From positions 1 through 35,100 of the forward strand of contig JAADED010000070.1 of NCBI GenBank assembly GCA_013153605.1: a DNA stretch of 35,100 nucleotides. The letters are read 5' to 3'. Below, in pieces: positions 26,599 through 33,492 of the stretch. The notes under the pieces are model-generated. The model worked only from the letters and a program-made list of their open reading frames with translations, made no database searches and was not told the DNA's origin. Made by a program: the position numbers and the translations under genes. The stretch comes from Chlorobiota bacterium. Its GTDB lineage: Bacteria; Bacteroidota; Bacteroidia; Flavobacteriales; Flavobacteriaceae. Numbering within the stretch: position 1 is the stretch's first letter; each line of letters opens with the position of its first letter.

Positions 26599-27489
26599 CT
26601 ATACGTTTCTATTGTCGTAGCCCCAAAACAGCTTGCGCCGCAGGGTTTTAATAAAAGAATATTCTTCCATTTGAACGAAGTTGATATGAAAAGGAGCTTT
26701 GGCCACTTCTATTTCGGTGCCGAAAGGGAGACTTTTGACTCGGGAATCCAGCGAAATGAGGAATTGTTTTTCGCGCCCGTGGGGCACCAGGCGAATGCGG
26801 TTGTGGTTGGGCAAAACCAGGGGCCGCAAAGTGAGGTTATGCGGGGCAATGGCGTTGATGATGAAATCGCGCGTATCGGGAGTGAGGATGGGGCCGCCGC
26901 AACTGAGGGAATAGCCGGTGGAACCCGTGGGGGTGGATACGATAATGCCGTCGGCCCAATAGGTGCTGAGAAATTCTTCGTTGATATACACGTCCACGTT
27001 GATCATGGACATGGTGTTTTTGCGAGAAATGGTCAGTTCGTTTAGGGCGAAATTCAATCCGTCGGGAAAGATGTCATCGGGCGATACCACGCTGAGGAGG
27101 CTTCGCGCTTGGAGATAATAATCGCCTTCGAGGTATTTTTTGGCCGCTTCGAGCGCATTTTCTTTGGGGATATTGGCCAAAAATCCCAGTCGTCCGGCGT
27201 TGATGCCGAACACGGGAATACCCGAATCGCGGATGACGGTAGCGGCCCGCAAGATGGTGCCGTCGCCCCCGTAGGTGATAAACAATTCGGCATCGCGGGG
27301 CAAGTCCTTATATCCGCTGAAGACTTCGAAAGCAATATCGGTATTCTCCAAATCGGGAGGGAGCTTGCCGTAATTGCGCTGGAGGTAAATCCGGTAGCCG
27401 CGGCCGTGAAAGAGCTGGACCACCGCCGCCAGGTAGCGGAAATCCTTTTGGGGGTCGTAGCGAAAATAGACGATGACTTTCTTGTCCAC
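26599..27489 (-). CDS. nadK: NAD kinase
   Basis: NadK phosphorylates NAD to NADP, the sole route to NADP(H). The 296 residues carry GGDGTILRAA (catalytic Asp, about 74-83), 'FGINAGRLGFLANI', 'NELTISRKN' and 'WADGIIVSTPTGSTGYSLSCGG', all family signatures. The start codon is GTG at 27489, 5 nt after the coaD stop. No in-frame ATG lies near enough to replace it. The last residues (KLFWGYDNRNV) are typical of the Bacteroidota proteins. Confidence 0.96.
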   Translation of the reverse strand: MDKKVIVYFRYDPQKDFRYLAAVVQLFHGRGYRIYLQRNYGKLPPDLENTDIAFEVFSGYKDLPRDAELFITYGGDGTILRAATVIRDSGIPVFGINAGRLGFLANIPKENALEAAKKYLEGDYYLQARSLLSVVSPDDIFPDGLNFALNELTISRKNTMSMINVDVYINEEFLSTYWADGIIVSTPTGSTGYSLSCGGPILTPDTRDFIINAIAPHNLTLRPLVLPNHNRIRLVPHGREKQFLISLDSRVKSLPFGTEIEVAKAPFHINFVQMEEYSFIKTLRRKLFWGYDNRNV

Positions 27490-27494
27490 GGCTT

Positions 27495-27962
27495 TTATTT
27501 TTTATACAAAATCGGGAGGACGGCCGCCGGCACCAGTTTGTCCACCCGCCCGCCGTTGCGAAGAATGTCGCGCACGATGCTGGAGCTGATGTGGGACGTT
27601 TCGGGCGAGGTGAGGATGAACACCGTATCCACCCCGCCTAGCATGCGGTTGGTTTGGGCGATGGATTTTTCGAATTCGAAATCGGTGGGATTGCGGAGGC
27701 CTCTCAAGATAAACTCCGCCCCTTTTTTGCGGGCATAATCCACCGTGAGGCCCGTATAATAATCCACTTTCACCTTGGATTCGTCGCCGTACACCGCTTC
27801 GATCATGCGCACGCGCGTTTCCACGTCGAACATGTATTGCTTGTTCACATTGATGCCCACCGCCACGATCAATTCGTCGAAGAGGCGAAGCGCCCGGTCG
27901 ATCACGTCGGTATGTCCCAAGGTAATCGGGTCGAAAGAGCCGGGAAAAACCGCTCGCTTCAT
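27495..27962 (-). CDS. coaD: Pantetheine-phosphate adenylyltransferase
   Basis: CoaD transfers AMP to 4'-phosphopantetheine, the penultimate step of coenzyme A synthesis. The 155 residues include the nucleotidyltransferase motif TLGH in 'AVFPGSFDPITLGHTDVIDR', the substrate loop 'ILRGLRNPTDFEFE' and 'SSSIVRDIL' (the ISSS-x-R motif). Length is normal. It precedes nadK by 5 nt, so two cofactor genes share a transcript. TAATTTTA, about 15 nt upstream, is a 7/8 match to the -7 box, immediately after the ompA terminator. Confidence 0.96.
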   Translation of the reverse strand: MKRAVFPGSFDPITLGHTDVIDRALRLFDELIVAVGINVNKQYMFDVETRVRMIEAVYGDESKVKVDYYTGLTVDYARKKGAEFILRGLRNPTDFEFEKSIAQTNRMLGGVDTVFILTSPETSHISSSIVRDILRNGGRVDKLVPAAVLPILYKK

Positions 27963-27990
27963 GGGAGGTTGTTTTCAGGGTAAAATTATG

Positions 27991-28027
27991 AAAAAAAGGA
28001 ACCCGCTCCACGAAGGAAGCGGGTTCC
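27991..28027 (-). terminator. Rho-independent terminator of ompA
   Basis: GGAACCCGCT (27998-28007) pairs perfectly with AGCGGGTTCC (28018-28027) around a ten-base loop. On the minus strand seven T residues follow directly. Confidence 0.9.
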
Positions 28028-28053
28028 CGCCATTCGGTATGATGCCGTCGGAA

Positions 28054-29409
28054 TTATTGGATGAGGATGATTTCCACGCGACGGTTTTTGGCACGTCCGG
28101 CGGCGGTGCGGTTGGAAGCGATCGGTCGGGTTTCGCCGTAACCCACGGCTTCCAAACGATCGGGCGAAATACCTTTGGAGATCAGATAATTGCGCACCGC
28201 TTCGGCACGACGTTGCGAGAGTTTGAGGTTGTATTCGGCCGAACCCACGCTGTCGGTATGACCTTCGATGCGGAAGCGGGCGGCCGGATATTTCTTCATA
28301 ATCACTACGATGGCATCCAGCACCGGATAGGTTTTGGGCGTAAACTCGGCACTGTTGGTGCGGAAGTAAATGGTGCGTGCATATTCTTTGAGTTGTTGCA
28401 CGTCTTCCTGGGAGATTTCGGGACATCCTTTGTTGTCGGCCGGACCCGGCACGTCGGGACACAGGTCGTCTTTGTCGGCTACGCCGTCGTTATCCGTATC
28501 GGGCCAAGGACATCCGGCATTGGCCACGGGACCGGGAACGTCGGGACATTTGTCTTCGATATCGGCCACGCCGTCGCCGTCGTTATCGGGACATCCTTGG
28601 AATTTGGCCGGTCCGGGCGTGTTGGGACATTTGTCGTTGCCGTCCACGATGCCGTCGCCGTCGCTGTCGGGACAGCCGTTGAATTGGGCCAATCCGGGTA
28701 CGTTGGGACAATCGTCGTCTTTGTCGGCAATGCCGTCGCCGTCACTGTCGGGACAGCCGTTGAATTGGGCCAATCCCGGCGTTTCGGGACATTCGTCTTT
28801 ATCGTCCACAATGCCGTCTTTGTCGGTATCTTTGGCACCGATGCGCAGGGCGATACCCAACGAATGCTGGAAATAATTGTGAATCAGCGGTTCAAACGAA
28901 TGTTTGTAAGCGCTTTCGAGATAAAATCCGAGGTTGTCGCCCACCCAGTATTCGGCGCCGAGGCCGGCGTTCATGGTTCCGCCGTGATTGGATCCCAACC
29001 AGTTGTATCCGCCTCCGGCAAACAGGTAAGGTTGAAGCTTTTTCTCGACCTTGCAAGGGCTGAATTTCAAAGCCAAATCCAGAGCCCAGTAAGCTTCGGA
29101 AATTTCTTTGGTGCCCAGTTTGGTGATGTCATTGGCCGAGAGGTTGGCGAAGATGGACAATTTGGGAGCGATGTACCGTCCCACGCGGAATTCGCTCAAG
29201 GCATACGCCACGTTGTAGTGGTTGAAATTGAAATAATTTTCGAACAATTTCGACCCCAGATAGGGAGCCGATCCGTTTCCGGCGGGATAGAAATCCACCG
29301 CGTTGGTTCCGATGTTAAATTGCCAGGGGTTGGTTTCGTTCTGGCCTCGCGCATGCCAGGCAAATACCAGCATGACCGCGATTACCCAAAAATGTTTTAC
29401 GTGTTTCAT
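28054..29409 (-). CDS. OmpA-family protein with five thrombospondin type-3 repeats
   Basis: This is an abundant-type outer-membrane protein that anchors the membrane to peptidoglycan. The 451 residues comprise a signal peptide (1-22), an eight-stranded barrel (about 25-192) and five Asp-rich TSP3 repeats (about 193-330, pattern D-x-D-x-D-G plus CP..PG), which bind calcium in this fold. The OmpA C-terminal domain follows (about 345-451, '[25 protein letters not shown]' region and 'GYGETRPI'), carrying the diaminopimelate-contacting Asp and Arg. Cysteines pair within the repeats. It is monocistronic with an exact -7 box, a palindrome upstream and a strong terminator, consistent with high expression. 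Confidence 0.95.
   Translation of the reverse strand: MKHVKHFWVIAVMLVFAWHARGQNETNPWQFNIGTNAVDFYPAGNGSAPYLGSKLFENYFNFNHYNVAYALSEFRVGRYIAPKLSIFANLSANDITKLGTKEISEAYWALDLALKFSPCKVEKKLQPYLFAGGGYNWLGSNHGGTMNAGLGAEYWVGDNLGFYLESAYKHSFEPLIHNYFQHSLGIALRIGAKDTDKDGIVDDKDECPETPGLAQFNGCPDSDGDGIADKDDDCPNVPGLAQFNGCPDSDGDGIVDGNDKCPNTPGPAKFQGCPDNDGDGVADIEDKCPDVPGPVANAGCPWPDTDNDGVADKDDLCPDVPGPADNKGCPEISQEDVQQLKEYARTIYFRTNSAEFTPKTYPVLDAIVVIMKKYPAARFRIEGHTDSVGSAEYNLKLSQRRAEAVRNYLISKGISPDRLEAVGYGETRPIASNRTAAGRAKNRRVEIILIQ
28420..28830 (-). repeat. Tandem repeat region encoding five TSP3 calcium-binding units
   Basis: Each unit is about 25-28 codons with the core D-x-D-G-D-G-(I/V). Units one and two are nearly identical at DNA level: a 32-nt perfect match occurs at 28664-28695 and 28745-28776, 81 nt (27 codons) apart. 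Such spacing preserves the frame if the copies recombine. Confidence 0.85.
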
Positions 29410-29433
29410 ATGCGTGTGCGTTTTATTTTCTCA

Positions 29434-29441
29434 CAAATATA
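29434..29441 (-). promoter_or_regulatory. -7 promoter box for ompA
   Basis: On the minus strand this reads TATATTTG, an exact match, 24 nt before the ATG and directly after a run of T residues. Confidence 0.6.
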
Positions 29442-29478
29442 TAAAAAAATCGCGACGGCGTCCGATGCATCGGTCAAT

Positions 29479-30093
29479 TCAAGGCAATCCCAAATATTTA
29501 TGGGTCTGAACGGAAAGTTTCCAGCGGGGATGGCGCACGATGTATTCCACGATTTCGGGAAGCATGCGCTCGCGGCGGCTCCATTCGGGTTGTAAGTAAA
29601 GGCGCGTGCCCGGGCGCACTTTGTCGGCCTGTGCTTCGGCAAAATCGAAATCGGAACGGTTGAAGACGATGATTTTGAGCTCGTCGGCCCGGTCGTAGGC
29701 TTCGGGAAGGGGCGCCTGGAATTTTTTGGGCGAAAGACATACCCAATCGAAATGCCCTTTGAACGGGCCGGTGCCCGAGGTTTCCAAATGCACGATTTTA
29801 CCCTTTTCCTTGAGCCGCCGGGTCAGATATTCCAGGGGATATTGCAACGGCTCGCCTCCGGTGATGATGACCGTATCCAAGGTATCGGGAATTTCCTCCA
29901 CGATTTGATCGACCTCTCTCAAGGGATGAAGTTCGGGATTCCAGCTCTCTTTGACGTCACACCAATGGCACCCTACATCGCATCCGCCGATCCGAATAAA
30001 AAAAGAAGGGGTTCCGGTATGGAACCCTTCGCCCTGGACGGATACGAACGTCTCCATGACGGGCAAGCGCTTTCCTTCGGGATCCCATTGCAT
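29479..30093 (-). CDS. queE: 7-carboxy-7-deazaguanine synthase
   Basis: QueE is a radical-SAM enzyme converting 6-carboxytetrahydropterin to 7-carboxy-7-deazaguanine in the queuosine/deazapurine pathway. The 204 residues start at ATG 30093 (a TTG-started frame reaches 30102). The [4Fe-4S] motif is CDVGCHWC (Cx3CxxC), with the preceding 'VQGEGFHTGTPSFFIRIGG' and 'VIITGGEPLQYPLEYL' that bind SAM. The C-terminus ends 'LSVQTHKYLGLP', as in the family. No other queuosine gene is in the window. It follows the DUF3570 gene after 36 nt and may be read through from that operon. Confidence 0.95.
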   Translation of the reverse strand: MQWDPEGKRLPVMETFVSVQGEGFHTGTPSFFIRIGGCDVGCHWCDVKESWNPELHPLREVDQIVEEIPDTLDTVIITGGEPLQYPLEYLTRRLKEKGKIVHLETSGTGPFKGHFDWVCLSPKKFQAPLPEAYDRADELKIIVFNRSDFDFAEAQADKVRPGTRLYLQPEWSRRERMLPEIVEYIVRHPRWKLSVQTHKYLGLP

Positions 30094-30129
30094 GGCTTGC
30101 AAAGATAGGGATTTCGCGCGGGACCGCCT

Positions 30130-31617
30130 TTAATCCCACACCAAATTCATGTACCACGACACGATATGGGCCCTCAATCCGTTGGAGCGCCGGTAGTGGT
30201 TATAATCCAAATGCATGCTCTTGATACCCAGTTTCCACAATTTCCACTTGGTAAAAATGTCGGTGTATTTGATCCCCGCCCCGAATTGATGAGCGTCGAA
30301 AGCCGAAAGGTCGTAGTCGGAGGTGTAATAGGTTTGGGTGGACAAATGGGTTTCGTAAGGGGCAAAGTAACGGGCCGCCGTTTGAGTATAAAAGCGGTAT
30401 GCGGGATACAGCGTAAACCGGTCGGATATTTTGAGAGGAATTTCCAGATTGAGGGTGTGCGACCGAATGCCCCAATCGTCGAAGTAATAGCGGTAATAGG
30501 TGCGCACCACCGCCGTTTCGTTCACGTAATAATGCAACCGCATACCCAAAGGCACCTTGAAACGGGTTCGCGGTAATTTTTCGTAATCATCGGCCAATTG
30601 GAACACTCCCGTATTGGAGGGGTCGGTATAGCGGGGAATATCTTCGGGCCGCCCGATGTAGTAGTTGGGACGGTCGGCAAAATAAACCCGTTGCATGGGA
30701 TTGGCCAGCCACCCGGTCTGATAGGTAATGTCGGTCATGAGCGACATTTGAGCTCTGGGACTCAATACTTGCGAAAAACTCAGGCTCAACACGTAGGTAT
30801 TGCGCCGTTTGTCGTCGATCAACCCGGTGCTGACGGGTTTCCACGTGGGTCCGTTGATTTTGTCGGTGGGATTGCCCTGTTGGTCCAAAATGGGTACGCC
30901 TTGGAAGAAATCGGCATTGAGGTTGCCTCCGGTTTCGAACCATGTTTTGATTTCGGTGGGATATTCGGGTCGCCATTTGTCCAAAAATATTTGGGCACCC
31001 ACCGTGATTTCCGAATTTTTTTGGTTGAATTGCGAAGTGAAGGAGGCGTTCATTCCTTTGGAAAAATAATCGAATTCGTTGGCAATGCTGATGCCGGCGC
31101 TGTAGATTTTGTTGCGGTCGGCCGAGTAGTGGCTGTACCCGGCGTTGACGTTCACCCACACGTCTTTGCGCGAAGCGCCGGACGAAGCCACCCAAGGCGA
31201 CCCGGTGACGGGCACTCGGTTTTCGTCGTCATCGCGGCGGGCGGGACGATCGTCGTCGTCATCCTCTTCGTCATCGTCATCATCTTCCTCTTCCCCGCGC
31301 GAAGCGCCGGAAAAAGGGTTGAGATTGCTCGAAGATGCCGAGGTATAACCCGAAATGGTAAGGTCCACGTTGAGCACCCCGTCCTCTTTGACGGGAATGT
31401 TCAGTTGGATGTTTTGGGCCACGTCGGTAAGTTGTTCGGTTCCGATTCCGCCCGTCACGGCCGCATGGGGCCCGTCCTGGCCGTACACGCTGAGAATCCA
31501 ATTCACTTCCGTATTGTCGAGGGCCCGTTTTTTAAACACGCCGCCGTCCTGAGCAAACAGGGCGGTGATGGCTGTACTCCATCCCAATCCCACGAGAAGA
31601 TATATCAGTCGCTTCAT
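30130..31617 (-). CDS. DUF3570 outer-membrane protein with Asp/Glu tract
   Basis: The 495 residues have a signal peptide (to about FAQ, 23) and many amphipathic strands, predicting a large outer-membrane barrel of the DUF3570 family, whose function is unknown. The early segment 'LTISGYTSASSSNLNPFSGA' is family-typical. Residues 109-123 are all Asp or Glu, followed by a second acidic run (129-132). Two SGAS motifs flank this region (103-106 and 146-149) and resemble the S/T-G-A-S/T sites modified by ApbE. The gene lies 14 nt after a DUF4266 lipoprotein, and both lie downstream of apbE. A link to flavin attachment or extracytoplasmic redox work is inference. Confidence 0.87.
   Translation of the reverse strand: MKRLIYLLVGLGWSTAITALFAQDGGVFKKRALDNTEVNWILSVYGQDGPHAAVTGGIGTEQLTDVAQNIQLNIPVKEDGVLNVDLTISGYTSASSSNLNPFSGASRGEEEDDDDDEEDDDDDRPARRDDDENRVPVTGSPWVASSGASRKDVWVNVNAGYSHYSADRNKIYSAGISIANEFDYFSKGMNASFTSQFNQKNSEITVGAQIFLDKWRPEYPTEIKTWFETGGNLNADFFQGVPILDQQGNPTDKINGPTWKPVSTGLIDDKRRNTYVLSLSFSQVLSPRAQMSLMTDITYQTGWLANPMQRVYFADRPNYYIGRPEDIPRYTDPSNTGVFQLADDYEKLPRTRFKVPLGMRLHYYVNETAVVRTYYRYYFDDWGIRSHTLNLEIPLKISDRFTLYPAYRFYTQTAARYFAPYETHLSTQTYYTSDYDLSAFDAHQFGAGIKYTDIFTKWKLWKLGIKSMHLDYNHYRRSNGLRAHIVSWYMNLVWD
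31168..31311 (-). repeat. In-frame direct repeat flanking a GAY/GAR triplet tract in the DUF3570 gene
   Basis: The 15-mer GCGCGAAGCGCCGGA (plus-strand reading) occurs perfectly at 31168-31182 and 31297-31311, 129 nt (43 codons) apart and in frame. Between them, 31249-31293 is a run of Asp/Glu codons (GTC, ATC, TTC, CTC triplets on the plus strand), a slippage-prone microsatellite. Confidence 0.8.
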
Positions 31618-31631
31618 TTGTTCCTTACTTT

Positions 31632-31868
31632 TTAGTTACAACCGCATCCGCCTCCCGATTTGCCGCCGTTGGCACCCGAAGCCCCTTCGCGATATACCTG
31701 GAAGGTGGTAACGAATTTTTTCACCTTCAGGGGGCGCAATTCCATGTCGGGGTCGTTGAGGTTCACCTGATTGTAGGGCTTGACCACCGTACAGGAGGAG
31801 AGCCATGCGGCCGCAAATCCCGTCAACACGAGAAGACGAAAAAATTTTTTTCCTTTCCCTTTATTCAT
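31632..31868 (-). CDS. DUF4266 small lipoprotein with Gly/Cys tail
   Basis: The 78 residues start at ATG 31868; the longer frame overlaps apbE too far. A hydrophobic N-terminus ends in the lipobox LSSC (C26), so the mature protein is a membrane-anchored peptide of about 53 residues. 'NLNDPDMELRPL' and the C-terminal SGGGCGCN are the DUF4266 hallmarks. The two closing Cys could bind metal or form a disulfide. The ATG overlaps the apbE stop region by 8 nt, so the operon is tightly coupled. Family function is unknown; co-occurrence with DUF3570 and ApbE is a pattern I recall from Bacteroidota and other Gram-negatives. Confidence 0.88.
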   Translation of the reverse strand: MNKGKGKKFFRLLVLTGFAAAWLSSCTVVKPYNQVNLNDPDMELRPLKVKKFVTTFQVYREGASGANGGKSGGGCGCN

Positions 31869-32862
31869 TCTTATCGATTTTGTCGGTTTGTATGGAAATA
31901 CCCGCCGAGGTGTGCACTTTGCCTTCCTCGTCCACAATGACGGCTTCGATTCCCGGCAATTGGTTCACGCGATCGATTCCCGCCTCGATTCCCATCACGA
32001 ATACGGCGGTGGCCAAGGCGTCGGCCAATTCCGCCGTGGGTGCAAAGACGGTAACGCTCACCGTACCCGTCACGGGCCACCCGGTTTTGGGGTTGATAAT
32101 GTGGGCATAACGCACGCCGTCGAACATGACGTATTTTTCGTAATCTCCCGAAGTGGCCACTGCGCCGTCGCGCATAGGGACGGTAGCGAAAGCCGTTTTT
32201 TTGTTGAAAGGGTTTACGATGGCCACGGTCCAAGGGCGGCCGTCGGGGGTGGTTCCCCATACGTTCATGTCGCCCGAGGCGTTGATAATCCCTCCTTTGA
32301 CGCCGCGGGAAATCAGCAATTGCTTGGCCTTGTCGGCGGCATATCCTTTTCCAATCCCGCCGAAGCCGATTTTCATACCTTTATGTTTGAGAAACACCGT
32401 TTTGCGAACCGAGTCCAACACCACGTTTTCATATCCCACCAAGCGGACGGATCGCGCCACCTCTTCGGGCGAAGGCTTGGTTTTCATCGACCCGTCGAAC
32501 CGCCAGATTTTGTCCATGGATGCAAAAGTGATGTCGAAAGCGCCGTCGGTGATGCGGGAAATAGCCAACGAGCGGGCGATGAGGGAGAACAGTTCGTCGC
32601 TCACCTTGACGGGGCGTATGCCCGCCATGCGATTGATGCGGGAGGTCTCGGAATCGGGATCCCAGGACGATATGAGTTTTTCGATCCGTTTGATTTCATT
32701 TACGGCGGCATCGATATGGGCTTGCGCCGAGAGGCTGTCGTCGTCCGTCACCATGATTTCAAACGCACTCCCCATCAACAGGAGACGACGGGTGAACAGG
32801 CGATCCTGGGCCTCCGCGCTCCCCATCGCCAAAAAAAGCAAAAGGAGGTAAACAACCCTCAT
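31861..32862 (-). CDS. apbE: FAD:protein FMN transferase
   Basis: ApbE hydrolyses FAD and attaches FMN covalently, through a phosphoester, to Thr or Ser of target proteins in the periplasm. The 333 residues have a signal peptide ending near AEAQ without a lipobox Cys. Family motifs follow: 'LISSWDPDSETSRINRMAG', 'GAFDITFASMDKIW', 'IGFGGIGKGYAADKAKQLL', 'INASGDMNVWG', 'ATSGDYEKY' and 'HIINPKTGWPV', which together hold FAD and Mg. It sits between a thioredoxin-like gene (ATGA overlap) and the DUF4266 gene (8 nt overlap). No Nqr, Rnf or FMN-binding-domain target is in the window, which makes the DUF3570 neighbour the nearest candidate. Confidence 0.96.
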   Translation of the reverse strand: MRVVYLLLLFLAMGSAEAQDRLFTRRLLLMGSAFEIMVTDDDSLSAQAHIDAAVNEIKRIEKLISSWDPDSETSRINRMAGIRPVKVSDELFSLIARSLAISRITDGAFDITFASMDKIWRFDGSMKTKPSPEEVARSVRLVGYENVVLDSVRKTVFLKHKGMKIGFGGIGKGYAADKAKQLLISRGVKGGIINASGDMNVWGTTPDGRPWTVAIVNPFNKKTAFATVPMRDGAVATSGDYEKYVMFDGVRYAHIINPKTGWPVTGTVSVTVFAPTAELADALATAVFVMGIEAGIDRVNQLPGIEAVIVDEEGKVHTSAGISIQTDKIDKNE

Positions 32863-33305
32863 AAGGAATCGAAATACTTGATATAATCGGCCGGGGTTTT
32901 GTCCTTATCGTATCCCGTGGTGCCCAACACCTTGCCGTCGGGTGACAATACCACGATCAGGGGAAAGTATCCTTGAGGATTGTATTTCTCGGCCAATGCG
33001 TTGTTATGGGCCCGTTGGGCGGGCGGAAGTTGATTCTTCTTTTTTCGAGGAAAATCGGCACGCACCATTACGTAATGTTCCTTGGCATGTGCAATGAAGT
33101 CGGGCGAAGTCCAAATATATTTTTCCAATTTGATACACGGTACGCACCAATCCGAACCCGAAAATACGAGAATGATTTTCTTATTTTCGGCTTGAGCGAT
33201 GCGGTGGGCTTCATCCATGTTATACACCCAATCCTGGGCTTGCATTTGCCATACTCCCGCCAAAAAAAGCACAAACACCAGTTTCTTCATCTTTATCGAT
33301 TTCAT
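32859..33305 (-). CDS. Exported thioredoxin-family protein
   Basis: The 148 residues begin with a signal peptide (MKKLVFVLFLAGVWQMQAQ). Two ATGs are possible, 33305 and 33290; I list the longer frame. A thioredoxin fold follows: 'KIILVFSGSDWCVPCIKLEK' with the redox pair C54/C57, then 'FPLIVVLSPDGKVLG' containing the cis-Pro. It resembles the short thioredoxin-like proteins that reduce extracytoplasmic disulfides. It heads the operon with apbE, DUF4266 and DUF3570. The closing Cys pair of the DUF4266 lipoprotein would be an obvious but unproven substrate. The promoter is unclear; GATATTTC upstream is a poor -7 match. Confidence 0.9.
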   Translation of the reverse strand: MKSIKMKKLVFVLFLAGVWQMQAQDWVYNMDEAHRIAQAENKKIILVFSGSDWCVPCIKLEKYIWTSPDFIAHAKEHYVMVRADFPRKKKNQLPPAQRAHNNALAEKYNPQGYFPLIVVLSPDGKVLGTTGYDKDKTPADYIKYFDSL

Positions 33306-33379
33306 TTTTTAACGTGTGAAATATCGGCTTATTTCATTGGTTGGAAATGTTACAAAAAACGTGCCACAAACGAGCGAGA

Positions 33380-33407
33380 GGAAACTTTTAGGAAGTCAAA
33401 AGTTTCC
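33380..33407. other. Perfect 10-bp inverted repeat in the divergent intergenic region
   Basis: GGAAACTTTT (33380-33389) and AAAAGTTTCC (33398-33407) are perfect complements around AGGAAGTC. A run of T residues starts at 33415 on the plus strand. No plus-strand gene ends before it, so it is not explained as an ordinary terminator. It lies between the thioredoxin-like start (33305) and the asnS promoter box (33462). Confidence 0.6.
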
Positions 33408-33461
33408 CGCATTGTTTTTTCTTCCGTTTTTTTTCCATCCGGCGAGTCCGTTCGAAATGGT

Positions 33462-33469
33462 TATATTTG
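33462..33469 (+). promoter_or_regulatory. -7 promoter box for asnS
   Basis: TATATTTG is an exact TAnnTTTG match, 23 nt before the ATG at 33493. No clear -33 element is seen. Confidence 0.6.
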
Positions 33470-33492
33470 TGCACTTTTAACACGAGCGGAAT

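Noticed and set aside
27775-29595. 606-residue open frame on the plus strand across ompA
   Set aside because: It is antisense to ompA, whose barrel, TSP3 and OmpA_C domains are certain. The frame stays open because of the GC-rich, Asp/Gly codon periodicity of the repeats. It also runs into coaD and queE.
31249-31293. Triplet tract considered as a CRISPR-like or structural DNA repeat
   Set aside because: There are no spacers or unit periodicity beyond three bases; it is coding Asp/Glu sequence.
31145-31348. Serine-rich plus-strand frame (run of Ser) near 31200-31300
   Set aside because: Reading the GAY/GAR tract antisense in another frame yields poly-Ser; this is an artefact of the triplet repeat.
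30598-31635. 345-residue plus-strand frame opposite DUF3570
   Set aside because: It runs antisense through the acidic tract, giving Val/Ile-rich low complexity there, and has no independent support.
31717-31868. SGAN in the DUF4266 lipoprotein as a flavinylation site
   Set aside because: The acceptor Thr/Ser is Asn here, so no phosphoester link to FMN could form.
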